A DNA stretch of 64,000 nucleotides from Luscinia megarhynchos (lineage: Eukaryota > Chordata > Aves > Passeriformes > Turdidae), in the NCBI GenBank assembly GCA_034336665.1, contig JAPFBE010000013.1, positions 20,377,056 to 20,441,055 of the forward strand, given 5' to 3'. This document shows, piece by piece, positions 15,001 to 27,012 of this stretch. The position numbers and the translations under genes were made by a program. Each line of letters starts with the position of its first letter. Position 1 is the stretch's first letter. The notes beneath the pieces are model-generated. The model saw only the letters and a program-made list of their open reading frames with translations, had not been told where the DNA came from and searched no databases.

Positions 15001-17400
15001 GAAAAGTCAGCCCACTGCCATTTCACCAACGGCATTAGACTGAAATCTTTTGTCCTTGGAATTGTTTAAAACAATGCATGGTCTGTGAAAAATAATCTGG
15101 AGAACCTCCATGATGAATTTCTCCAGAGCAGAGAAGACTGTGGAAGCCAACAACAAATAAACCACAAAGCTTGTTTTAGTGACAAATGAACAAACAAGCA
15201 AACAAAAAAAAGTCAAAACCCAAAAATCCATTCCAAGGCTTGTAATTTAGGACAAAAAGTGGAAAATGCTCTAGATTGACTTTTAAAAAAAAATTAAAAA
15301 TGCATTTCTAACTAGTTGCAGTGAACCAAGGGTTCTATCACTCTGTTGTTCCAGTGAAGCAGACTAGATTTACATGTAGTTTTGGGAGGGGCGAAAAGAG
15401 CAGATTTCTCTCAACCAGTTTAGTTTAGAGTGCAGCCTGATGTAGCTCTGCTTCCTGTCATCAATGGATTAAACAGCACTTTTTTCACACACAAAAATAA
15501 TAACTGCAGAAGGATGTTACTTTCTCTTTTGCTGGTTTCCACTTGCTCTTTCTATTATTCTGGAATTCACGGATCTTTTTGCAAGAGCCTCTTGAAAGTG
15601 TCTATGCAGATCATAGGCAGGTTTTTATGTCTTATGCCTGTAATACTAACAAAACCTGCTCAGTACATGGTATCTTTTTTACCCCTTGAAGTCAGCCAAA
15701 AAGCCTCTGATTTATTTTAGTGCTGTTTGGCTGAGATTCTTTCTGAATGTTGATTTACTAATGTCACACCAATAAACACTGCTTGAGTTTTCTGAAAAAC
15801 AGCTGAAAGCTGTATATTTATTCTTCATAGCTTTCCTCTTAGAAGATGACACACACATCCTTAAGCCAAGCCTAGCCTGAATGAACTGTTGTCAAAGAAT
15901 ACCTCATATAAATAATGTTATGTTAAAGCAGCTGCAATAAAGAGAGTAATTTTTTTAACTCTCACACAGTTTTTAGACTTGCTACATTATTAGGACCTTG
16001 TACATATAAATTTGACTAACACATACTAAAAGCTCCATCAAATTAGCACTATCCCCTTTGGACTGGCACTGCTCACTACTTCCATGCTCTTCATTAGGAG
16101 AAATATATCTGATCTATAGTGGCACTCCTAAATTGGTTTTCAGGCATTTTCTCTGCACATCACCAGACAGCTTCCTTAGGATACAACAGCCCACATTTCC
16201 TTAGAGGACCTCTAGTGAGAGCAATTTGGATCAGAGGGCAATTTTAAAGATATTTAGTGTAGAGCACAATAAGTGATACCAGGGCAGGGTTGTCATGGGT
16301 ATTGAGCTGGCTCTTTGGCAGAAAATGACTGGGGTATTTCAGGAGCTCTCTAGCAATTTTGATGATGCTGCCTCTCATGAGAATGCTTCTGTTTCACTGC
16401 CTCCACAGAAGTAAATCTAGTGTCAGGTATCAGCAGTGGTGTGGGAATCAGCTCCTTTCCATCCTAACTTAAAATTAGGACTTTATATGCTACTCAATGA
16501 AAATACTGCTGTTTTGTCCAGATGTAAGGAAATGAAAACAAATTGAATCTATTCAAAAGCCACTTAGGTCCACTTTTATAACATAATTCCTCCAATGGTC
16601 TCTTCTAAAACAAGCAGAAATATATACTGAGATCTAATTCCAATTCAGAAATGTGCTTGATGCTTCTGATTAATTGTAAGCATATTAAAATACTACTAAA
16701 TTAAGATGTAAAGATAAATATCTCTGTTGTAAATCAGGCTCACTGTTTTGTGAAAAGATTTCCTATTATTGTATTGCTACTTTCATGAAATAAAGAATAC
16801 TTACTGTAAATTTAATGCATTATAATAACTTAGCAATAACTGCCAAGATTTATTTTAGAAGGAGAAAACTTGTTTATATTCTTCTGTATTTTTATGTAGC
16901 GAAATATTCTTTCCAAAACCCCTCTTTTGGCCTTTGTTTTCCTGTCAGTGTGGATTAATGAAACTGCTCTATCACAGGGATTGTCACGTAGATTGTCATG
17001 GAGCTCCTATTCCAGGTATAAGCTGAACAATTTACCTCTGCCTCTAAATGACAACCTGCAAAGGGTTTTACTCACATTGCTTGCATTTCTTCCTCAGGAA
17101 GAACATTTATTAGTCACTGGTGACTTTACCAAAATGTGTCAGCTACAGATGAAATACAGAGCTGTCACCCTCAAAGAAATTGAGTTCCACAGCATTATCA
17201 GGCATTTGAGTTTTACTCACTTTGTTAAGCAGTTTCTATGGAGTCTACATTCTGAATCTGACAAAACAAAATGCTGAAGGGAGGAGCACACAGGTTTATG
17301 GAGTACTGGAATGATTCTTCATCTGCCTTGAGCTGAATGTAGTTCCTAACAGATGAAAAACATTTTTGTTCACTTGAGATAACTGCAAGGCAGCCAAATT
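1..17400. other. Non-coding flank, nothing recognisable
   Basis: This is AT-rich, CpG-poor sequence. Open frames are short (none above about 131 codons), overlap each other on both strands, and show no domain, splice pattern or codon bias that I can recognise. No CR1, LTR or tandem array of note was seen. There are only small simple repeats, such as GAT repeats near 12720 and TTATTG repeats near 14190. In mammals the next gene downstream of the CD200R cluster is CCDC80, but no CCDC80-like exon was found here. Single short exons of an unfamiliar gene could be missed. Confidence 0.6.
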
Positions 17401-17407
17401 ATTACAT

Positions 17408-17638
17408 TCAAACTTTCCAAAGCTTGGAAATATTTGCTTCTGAGTCACAGCCAAACATGAGCAACTGCTGCCCAGAAGGGATATTGTTGTTTGGAAAGAG
17501 AGAGACAGCTATAACTGATTGCCATGCTGAGCCTGGAAATTCCATCTCAACCTTATCTCCAGCATCGTTCTTTTGCAGTGCTCTCACGAGCTCCACCACT
17601 GCTGAAGCAGCAACCAGGAGCAGCAGAACCACCTTCAT
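17408..17638 (-). CDS. Candidate secretory first exon, unassigned
   Basis: On the minus strand an ATG at 17638 opens a 76-codon frame. Its first 20 residues look like a signal peptide: a basic residue at position 2, then VVLLLLVAASAVVEL, then a polar stretch beginning about residue 21. The codons of the hydrophobic part are richer in G and C than the surroundings. GT sites that could act as splice donors lie inside it (CTC|GTGAGA and AAG|GTTGAG), so the real exon, if any, may be shorter than the frame. I do not recognise the protein, no second exon could be matched, and no promoter is evident. It may be a chance open frame. Confidence 0.2.
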   Translation of the reverse strand: MKVVLLLLVAASAVVELVRALQKNDAGDKVEMEFPGSAWQSVIAVSLFPNNNIPSGQQLLMFGCDSEANISKLWKV

Positions 17639-17781
17639 GATGCAACAAACTGCTCCAACAAAAAACGTGGTGAATCCCTACACTGAGAAACAAGTACTCT
17701 AACAAGCAGGTAACCCAGATAACAAAAAGCAGTCATCAGTGTTCCTTCCAAAAAACATAAATGTATGGCATAAAAATCAGG

Positions 17782-17784
<3 letters not shown>

Positions 17785-17814
<30 letters not shown>
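17785..17814 (+). repeat. (T)30 homopolymer
   Basis: This is an uninterrupted run of 30 T residues. It could be a simple repeat or the poly(A) tail of something inserted on the minus strand. No retrocopy was recognised in the sequence that follows it on the right. Confidence 0.9.
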
Positions 17815-17819
<5 letters not shown>

Positions 17820-17829
17820 GTGTGGTCAA

Positions 17830-20800
17830 ACAAGATGTTCTGCCAGAACTGAATACAGGTTAGCATTTATCAAATGAGTGTGAATAATTTGCTATTAACA
17901 GAGAATTTGTGACTTCAAATCTCAGCCTATGGCAATTTATTTTTGCATGTTGTGAATTATATTTCATCTGTTTTTTTGAAAAACAGTTGTTCTTGGAGTA
18001 AGAACTAAACATTCCAAGGACCTACCATAAATTAAAAAGAAACATGTAGAATCTTTACAGAAACAAGTCACATAGGAAATGCCTTCAAAAGCTTCAAAAC
18101 AGTTTTGTATTGGACTGAGTAAGAGATGCCAATTGGAATACTCATGGAGAATCAAAAGTGACAGACATGCAATATTTGGTTCTTAACTTTATTTAAGGTA
18201 CCAATATGTCTCTGTCCAATTTTCCCTAAGAAGGTTTTCTGGAAGACCTTGGTATGATCTTCCCTTCTCAAGCATCCTGCTATTTTTAATGGGAGAAGGT
18301 ATTAACTTTAGGAAACAGTAAAAAAAACCCACTCCCAACTTGAAAACAGTGCTTTTCCTGTGGTGCTGCAAGTCAATGTATGGAGTTCACTTACCACCAA
18401 CCAAAATATTTCTTTTCTAAGAGGAGAAGGACTGACTCTTGGAAAGGACTAAAAGATTCTGGGATTTGGAGTCTCTCCTTGCTGCCAGATTTTCAGCTAA
18501 GTACAGTTGCAGACTCTCCATTGTGCATATGGGGATAAAAAGTAGATGTCTTTCAAATCCCCTGAAGTTTCTGTAACTGTCATTTAAAAGAAAAACACCT
18601 TTGACTTGTGCAGCAGGCAAGCCTGAACTGAAACCACAGGGAGAGACTAAATATGATCCTCCTGGTGAAACCACAGGGAAAGTAAATATGATCATCCTGG
18701 TGTCATTTTTAAAGCCTCTTTTCTGTCTGTAACTGCTGTTGAAATGTAAATAAACACCGTTCTCTTAATATGTGAGTTTCTACACCAGAACTCTATTAGG
18801 GATTGCACAAATATTACCTCAGTGTATATTCAGACATTATTAAAACAAATTACTCTATTGCAGTGCAGCTAAGGGCCATTCATTCATTCATTCATGGTGG
18901 TGGTGGACTGTGCAATGTCCCTGAGGTATGCCAGGAACAACCATGCTGTTGTAAGCTTACACAATCAGTTATTTAAAATGGATTTATTTTGTTAATATTG
19001 TATAATGGCTCCCAGGAGGAGATGAAAACAAACAGATCAGAGCTGATTATGCCTCCAGGTTACAGCTTGAGACAAGGCAGTAACTTGTGGGTCTAGAACT
19101 CACAGCTACAGAAAGACACTGCTTTGTGCTCTGTGTGCTTTTTTCTCCTTGCAACTAGCCCTTTGAACCTCCCAGTATTCATGTGCCTCATGTCTTAAAC
19201 CACCACAGACCTGCATTGTACAGCTTGGCCCAAGGTCTCCAGAATGCCTGGACTGTACCTGGCAGAAGTCTAAAGGAGTCTGTCTTGAAACACACAGCTA
19301 TAGGGACTTTTAAACCATCTTTTACAGCTCTTGGGTTCCTCTAGTCTTTGGCCAACTATTGGCATTGGATAAAACTGGCCAAGGAAAAAAAATCCAACAG
19401 CTTTAGATTCCTGGTGAACAGAGACAACTAGTTTGTTTCCCCCTTTTATACTCCGTGTATTGAAAACACCAAAGGCATGACCTAGAATTAAAAATGTATT
19501 TGAATTGGCTCAGCCCAGATGGAGAATTTGGAGCCACATTCTGATTTGGCTTCCAAGAGGTATTTTAACATATAGACAGGTCTCTCCCTCTCAAAGCTAT
19601 TGTTCATGGTTTCATCATTTCCTGGTTTTCATCATTCATGGACATAGTTTCATGTTCTGCATGTCCTGACTCTCCATTTGCCTCCGTTTTCCCATCAGAT
19701 GAAGGTTTCTGTTGACTTTAATTAGCTTCAATTAGTCAGTGGTATGACTATACAGCAGTTTTCTCTTGCACAGGAGAGGGGTCATTCCTAAGCTTGCTGC
19801 TGAGGTCATTTCTTAACCACTGCTGCTGTAAACAGCCCATGAATTACTTCTGCAGGAACAAAGCAAAAGGTCAGAAATACGATGGGAGCAATGTGCTGTG
19901 TCCTGTGTCCACACTCACTCTGAACTGCTGTGACTGTTCTCAGACCAGAGGCTGTTCAGCCAGCTGGATGAGGCACGCTAGAGACAGTGGCTGAGAATGG
20001 AATTTCTGAGTAGGGCTGTAAGCACTGGCTGCTGCCACTGTGGTCAAAGTGCATTCTGGCTGCAGTAACACATGAAAACCTGCCACAGTGGGAGCTGCTT
20101 TGCTCATATGCAGTGCACCACAAAGTGGCATTATCATACACATTCCCCTTCCTGGCAAAGCTGGATAAGGGCTGTCTGATCTTTGCTCTAAATCTAAAAT
20201 TCATACCTTGGAGCTACTTGACTGCTGATCATTATGCCCCACAAGACTAAAATCTTTGGGATTCAGTTGCCTGGTTGGGCTTGCCTCTGCAATCCATTCT
20301 TTTTAGATAGTCCCTGTGGAGCAGAATCTGCCCAGTCTGAATAGTGATGGATTGTTGAAAGCAAAGCCATCCCCTATCTGGAAGAGAATTACAATTTTTC
20401 CTTATACTCCTGGGTCTCTGAGGCTTCAGTGGATAACAAGACCTTATTTCAATCCTTTGGCAACAATCTAGGGATCTGTCCAATAAAACAGTTATATTAG
20501 TTCAAATAAAAGAGGCCAGGACCAAGGATACATTCCTGATTTCTTAATGCCTAGTTCAACTCTTGCTGCATTAATGGTGTTTGGCCTTCAGATCTAGGCC
20601 TATTCAAATGTCTGAGGGCTGAGCTTTCAAGGCAGAGCTGTCCATATATCTCTGGGGTAGCTGCATCAGGTGTAGGAGGCTGACACAGCTGTGGCCCTGG
20701 AATGCACCTACCCCTGTGCCTGAAGGCACTGAGTAGACTCCTTGGAGTGACACTTCCCAGTGTCTTCTGAGCCTTATTTAGAGAATGCCTGGACAGCACC

Positions 20801-23800
20801 TGCACATGTAAAAGCTGTTGGGCATCCCTGCATATTCTGAGGTCTGCCCAGCCCTAGCTAGACCCTCACAGCTTATTTCAGCTGTGGTTCTCCTTGCATG
20901 GGTGGCAGGGCTGTTGCATGCTCCTAATGCAGATGTGCCACTCTGCCCCGCTTACTCAAGATGTTTGGTGTGTTTATTTTTTTTAATGATGGATATAAAA
21001 CTCACTGTTATTTAGTTGGAGAGTTCCTTATGAGATGAATGAAAGGCATGAGGTAAAATAGATTGAAAATATACATGTGTCCTGAAGACTTGAAGTTATT
21101 TTCTTTCACACTGTACCTATTTTGGCTATTTGGATGGTAAACTATCTGTGGTTTTCACTAGAATCTCTAAATATACCAGTAATGCATTAAATACCAGTAA
21201 AACATTAAATAATAATTATTACATACTTAGATTCACTACATACACTACATGTTACATACTTACATACACTAGTGTTACATAGCTATAAATACATACAGTA
21301 TACATACAGCACAAATCTGTTTTGTAAATATCAGTTTAGGATTCTGGTTTTTTATTCAGAGCCTTGTACCAAGGCAATCCTTGAGTTAAATTTAAAAGCA
21401 CATGAAATTTCCAATAAAAGACAAACGCTAGAAAAATAATAGAGCAGGCATTGGTACAAAAGGATGAGCAAATAATAAAGTTTATATGTAAAGTATGGAT
21501 CAAATTTCAAAAGCAAATGGAATAAACTTAAGCAAAACAGCATGTATTCCAAATTGGAATCAGTTATAATATTATGAGAAATCTGTGTACCTCCTATTGT
21601 AAATATTTATACTTTTGAATTTCCTTAGTAAACTGCCAGATATAATTCCCCAAAGAACATTATTTACTTGTTTTAGGTTTTAGCTTATCTGTCCTACAAT
21701 TCTCTCATGAGATCAAATTCTCACACTACTCACACATGGGGTTTTTTAAATTGCAGATCAAAGGGGAATGCAATTAATACATGCATTACAGCATAGTCTT
21801 TTAACACCTAGCAGACCATTGTGACTAAAATTTTACTTCATAGGGAATTAAAATTTGAATATGATGCCAGAAAAAATGTCATAAATCTCCCTGGAACTGA
21901 AATTCACTAGTTATCCTCATATACATAACTCCTGCACAGTCTTCCCTTTGCTAAATCACTGCCAGTACTGCAGTATGCAACACAATTTCAAAGGAAGAAT
22001 TTCATGCACTCAAAGATCAGGGGATTATTAGTGCAGGACTCATTCTATTTAAATTTAAATATGAATTCTGCTCTGTCTCAGTGTGCCTGCATTTATTAGG
22101 TTTCTGAAATACACAGTCTATTGATTAGTCTTGCTCAAGATGATGGGACCAACCCAGAATTCTATCCTAAGAATCTAATTCCAAATAATTGTGTATCTGT
22201 AAATAATTTCTGTCTCACTTTTCATGCTTTAAATTTTATCTGCTGTTCACTTCCCCCAGTCCTCAATAGGGATGCAGTGAGGCTTACATGCCTTTGACTT
22301 AACTGCCTTAATATCTGCCCAATAAAAGTCATCCTAACAATGTAGTTTGTTATTTTTGCTTTGAGCTTTTAAATGGAAAATGCACTATTGACTTCAATGG
22401 CACAAAATCCAGCATTTCTTTCTACAGGAAGTTGCAAGGGAAATGGAAACTCTCAGTGAAGAGTTTATTTCTTCACTAGCTCACAGAGTCAGTAATTTTA
22501 GGTGAGCTTCCTCTATGCATCTGAGTATCTCATACCCTTTTGGAAAATTTTATCTTTGATCCAGGAAGATTTGACTGGGCATCAAAGTATGAAACATGTT
22601 GCCACAATTGCACATGCTTTCCAGCATCACTGATAGCACCCTGCTCTGTCATGTTGGTGTGTCTGTTTTACTTACAAGTTCCTTAGGTCAAGGACTGTCT
22701 GCACCTTCTTGTTTATATAGTACTTACTAAATCTTTGTCCATCTTGATTAGACCCTAGACATTATAATAATAAACAAAGCACTTAGGAATCATCAGTCAC
22801 ATCAGATTTGAACCAGAACTATAAAGGGAAGGCCTCATCATCCCTTGTAGCGTTCATTCTGCCTTTTTTCAGCACATTTCCACCTCCTCCTTCCCAGCAA
22901 TCCCCATCTCTTACTTTATGTGGCTAAAAAACAGGTAAGAGAATAGTCTCAAAAGTTCTTGGAAAAAAATTGTCATCTGAGCCCCTCTGGGTCCAGACAA
23001 CAATGCAAAAACAGAAAAGTGGGGGGAGAAAAAAGAAAAGAGTGTCTAGTTTGATAAAAAAGTTTTGATCAAAACAGCTGCAATTTGCAAGGATTAGATC
23101 TGGTCCGCTATCCTACAGAGGTAAGAACTGGACAGTGGCTTTTTATGATTTCACAGCCCTCTGTAGGCTGCCAAATTAAGTATGTTTTGGATGAAAGCCT
23201 GAAAAAAGAGCTGGCATCAAAAAAGGTTTTGGTGTCCACTTCCAGCTCTAATAGTTTTCTTTTAATCTTTAGCCAGGGCATGAGAAATACAATGCTCCTT
23301 CATTAAAAGTATTTAAGTGATCATCTGTTGGAGTGTATATGACTTGAAGTTTGCCCCTTTATGGGATGAATAAACTGCATGGAATCTGGTTATAAGCTGA
23401 ACAATGACTATGGAAATTTTTATTAATTTTCTCTCCTCTTTACGGACCCCCAGAAGTAACTTTTTCATTTCTAGAATTACTTTTCCTTTTTCTGATGGTA
23501 TGTGAGGAGTAAACCAAGGAGAGCTTATATCTTCCTGAAATAATACCTAAAATTCTTCAAGGTTGTCTTACTGTATTTTAGTTCCCTAAATCTCTCTTTC
23601 ACTGTCATGTGGCTATCTAAGAGATTTTCTGTGTCCTGTTGTATGCTTACAGATAGAAAAAGGAAAAAATAATTGTTTACTCTTGGCTGATGCAATAGAC
23701 CCTGAAATAGTAAGTGAAAGCATATGATGAACAACTAATGTCTCAATACTGTACATCAGTCTTTCAGGGTTTTTTCCCTAGTTCTTTTGAAATCCACACT

Positions 23801-24872
23801 CCTACATACATGTGGCAGTGTTTGTAGGTTTTGAGCCTTGGGAGTGTTAGCAGCTGAGTCTTGTGTAACCTTTCCACTCTAGGACAGGAGCTCCTCAGCT
23901 TGTGCAGCTAAACCACTGCTGGGCACTGGTCAGTGTGAAGTGAGGAGACCATGGGAAAGCAAACAAACCAACAGAAGGTGTCCTGTGAAAAGCATTGCCC
24001 AACAAACAGACAAAAGACAGTGGTTTATTTGCTGCTAAGTGACATCTTAAAAGACACTAAAACTCTCCTTTAAAGGCTCAATATTACTCTCTCTAAGGAT
24101 ATTATACACACTTCTATGACATGGTGGAAATATTAGGGACTGAAGGAAACAGCTTGCCCATATAAATTTGATTTGCCAGTTTCAGCTTGATTCTGTGACT
24201 TAAATAGATTTGCAGTTTTCTCAGCTTTTTATGTTCAGGCTTAAAGGTGGCTGTGCTTGATGATGAAAGTAATACTTGGTTTTTACACAATATCTGTCAT
24301 AAGTAGAAGAAAATGCACTTCACAAAATAGATCTGTATCATTATGTTTTTACCTGAGAGAAAAGTGGGGATTTCAGAGGTGAAGAAATTCACTTTTGACA
24401 ATTAAAGTATTACATATAAAGTATTTCATATAACACTTTCTTTTAATAAAGATTATACTGTGTTAGTTATTATTTTTATTTTTTATTTACTCTTGCGGTA
24501 GATCTGTCCTGATTTTTGAGTAGTCAAAATGTGGTTCTTGGTGATTGCATGCAAATCACTGAGTCCTTCTTCCTCTTTATATTCTTGTCTATTGAAAATA
24601 TTAATGATATTTTGATTTTAATGTTAAAATACTGATGATAATTCAAAGGAGATTAATACAGTTACATTTAGAAGTAATGGTGAAGTGCTGCAAGATCTAT
24701 GGCTTGGAAGTATTTAATGACTGGCAAGGCAGTATTATATGTCTGCTACAATATTCTGAACAGCTCTTGAAATACTGATACTGAACCCAGAGAGCCATGA
24801 CTGTCTACTCTCATGAGCCACATTGGATTAACAAGGTAAAGAAAATTATGTTTTCTAAGGAATCACTTTTTT
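17830..24872. other. Non-coding, nothing recognisable
   Basis: This is AT-rich sequence with only short random open frames. It holds a 36-bp tandem duplication at 18629-18700, a short ATTC run near 18880, and a low-complexity patch of repeated ATACA/TTACATAC words at about 21180-21310. No gene, RNA or recognisable transposon is visible. Confidence 0.6.
18629..18700 (+). repeat. Tandem duplication, unit about 36 bp
   Basis: Two adjacent copies begin TGAAACCACAGGGA and end ATCCTGG (18629-18665 and 18666-18700). They differ by a 2-nt indel and a few substitutions, so the duplication is not very recent. Confidence 0.85.
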
Positions 24873-24877
24873 GTCAC

Positions 24878-25553
24878 TGTTGGAGGCTGATTTTTCTTTT
24901 CCTCTTTGCCTGTGGAATTTTTCCCATTGACATGCTGAGAAGCACTGATGGCTAGGTCCTTGAGATGGGAGGAAGGGGAATCTCCCTGGTTTTTTTGGGA
25001 GTTTCTCTGGGAAGGAGGGGGACACCATGAGATTAGAAGCAGCTAAAAGGAGAGTGGGGACAGCTTCTCTCTCTTGCTCACTCTTGGCTTTGGAGAAGGA
25101 AGGTCACTCCTAACGTTAGCCAACATCCCCATGCTGGGACCCCGCACCCCGGGCCTACCAGGACGCCCTTCCACTTTCAGCTTGCTGTTTTCCTGCCTCT
25201 CCTCCATCCCCTCCCATCTGGGACACAGCCACCATCACCTCTGGTGCATGAGATCATTGCACCTACCCTGTCCACCAGGGAGCCTGCCAGCACTCACTGC
25301 AGCTGTGATGGGAACTGCACCAAAGGGAAAAGTGCCTGGGGCCGAGAGGACTGAACTGGGTTCCTGTTCTGTTTGTTGTTAATTCCATAGCTGTTGTTGT
25401 TTTGTTTGCATTGTTATACATACTAGTGAAGAACTGTTATTCCTATCACCATATCTTTGCCTGAGAGCCCCTTCATTTCAAAATTATAATTCACTTTCTC
25501 CATTTGAAGGGAGGGCCCTGCTTTCCCTAGCAGATATCTTTCAAACCGAGACA
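24878..25553 (+). mobile_element. Solo LTR of an avian endogenous retrovirus
   Basis: This is a 676-bp element beginning TGTTGGAGG and ending CCGAGACA, so it has the TG...CA ends of a retroviral LTR. It is bordered on both sides by the same five bases, GTCAC (24873-24877 and 25554-25558). A 5-bp target duplication is typical of ERVL-type elements in vertebrates. The internal text (a CTCTTGCTCACTCTTGGC stretch, then TTGTTGTTAATTCCATAG, then CCTGAGAGCCCCTT) matches a common bird LTR family as I remember it. That memory also suggests plus-strand sense. The usual AATAAA appears decayed to AGTGAA near 25424. No internal gag, pol or env sequence adjoins it, so it is a solo LTR left by recombination between the two LTRs. 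A 102-codon open frame inside it is not a gene. Confidence 0.85.
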
Positions 25554-25792
25554 GTCACCTCCCATGCTGCTCTGCTGTGGCAGTGGCAGCTCCTACATTT
25601 ACAGCAGCATCTTGGTTTGGATATTCTCTAAATCAGATTTCACCTTGGTAGCAGATTTGTAATGTGCTGAGCTGCTTTCCTCAAATGGAGGTCTTGGAGC
25701 TGGAAAGAGGCAGCTGCACTGCACCCAGCCAGTAGTAAACCCTTCTGAAAGCATGGCACTACAGTCATTCATCTGTAAACCACCTCCATACA

Positions 25793-25930
25793 ACCTCCCC
25801 CAAGTTTGTCCTGCAGATCTATGCTGGCCCCACCTCTTAACAGGATTAGCTAGCCCAGATGTCCCTGTTCTTTGCTGGGACCTCACACCCACCCACTTCC
25901 CTGTCCTGAAACAGCATGCCAAGGAGCATG
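25793..25930 (+). repeat. Unidentified direct repeat, copy A
   Basis: Shared words in the same order as copy B include CTGCARATCTATG, AGGATTARCTAGCCCAGA, YATCCCTGTYCTTTGCTGG, GACCTCACAC and GCCAAGGAG. The copy lacks a roughly 12-bp insertion present in copy B. The element family is unknown; it could be a diverged interspersed repeat or a local segmental duplication. Confidence 0.7.
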
Positions 25931-26859
25931 ATGGATCACACAAGTCCATGCCCAGTCCATGATTTCTTCAGAAAAACAGCTTTTCACATTGTATAGCCCA
26001 GTGTGCATTTCATCAGACATCCACAGTGTGTCTGTAATGTGATGATACAGGAGCCTTTTGTTGGCAGCATTCAATGTTTTTATCAGCATTTCAGTATTGA
26101 GAGGTCTGAGTGCTGAGAGGGGTGGGTTGAACTGAGGGCATGAAGTGGCCACTCACTAGAAATGTGAAGGGAATTAAGGTGTGTGACTGTGGTGGGGTGC
26201 AAACTTTTAATAGTATTTGGTCCCTGGTTCTCACTGTGAGAGAACCATAAGGGTGCAGGGGAAGAAATAAGTGAAATAAATGTTCATGAGGGGTGTGTGT
26301 GTTTCCCCTCGAACAGAAATTCTTGGCCACTTTCATAGGACTGCCTTAAGACAGAAAGGCCCTTCACAGGAGACAGGTAATACATAGGACATACATTTAA
26401 TCAACTCTCCTTGTTTACATGGTTCTTCCAGCTTAGCTCTTCATGGAAGCTGAAAGTTACCACTGCATGCTTTTTCCATTCAGTTTCCCATTGGGTTTTG
26501 ATCACAGTTACCTGTTGGACTGGTATGCAGTGATCTTTCATCCACTTCCTTTTCCTCTGCCCAAACTGAAAGATGGAGATTAAGCTTAATAACAACTCAC
26601 AAGTGATGCCAATGGATGCCCTAAAAGATCCCACCTTACCAAGAACTGTGTAACTCTCTGGTTTACAGGTGAGGGATGTACAAGGGAGAGGAGTAGGAAA
26701 TTTGGACAAAACTGACTTCAGAAGTTGTTTTTTTTCCTAGACTATAAGGACCAGTTTTCTGAGTAGAGTAACCACTGGATCAGACAGTCTGCTCTGCTGT
26801 TACTCATACTGAGGTCAGGGATCTGTGGCACTGAGAGGATGAATTTTACTGAAGGGATG

Positions 26860-27012
26860 GAATGTCTCCTAAGGTTTCTGCTGCAAATCTATGGATTTGG
26901 ACCTACTAGCAAGAGGATTAACTAGCCCAGACATCCCTGTCCTTTGCTGGCTCCCTGCTTGGACCTCACACACACCTACTTTATGCCTTGGAGCAGTAGC
27001 CAAGGAGGTATG
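26860..27012 (+). repeat. Unidentified direct repeat, copy B
   Basis: This is the partner of copy A, about 1.07 kb downstream and in the same orientation. It differs by many substitutions and small indels, so the duplication is old. No flanking duplication was found for either copy. Confidence 0.7.

Noticed and set aside
25074..25382. 102-codon plus-strand proline/leucine-rich frame
   Set aside because: It lies inside the solo LTR at 24878-25553.
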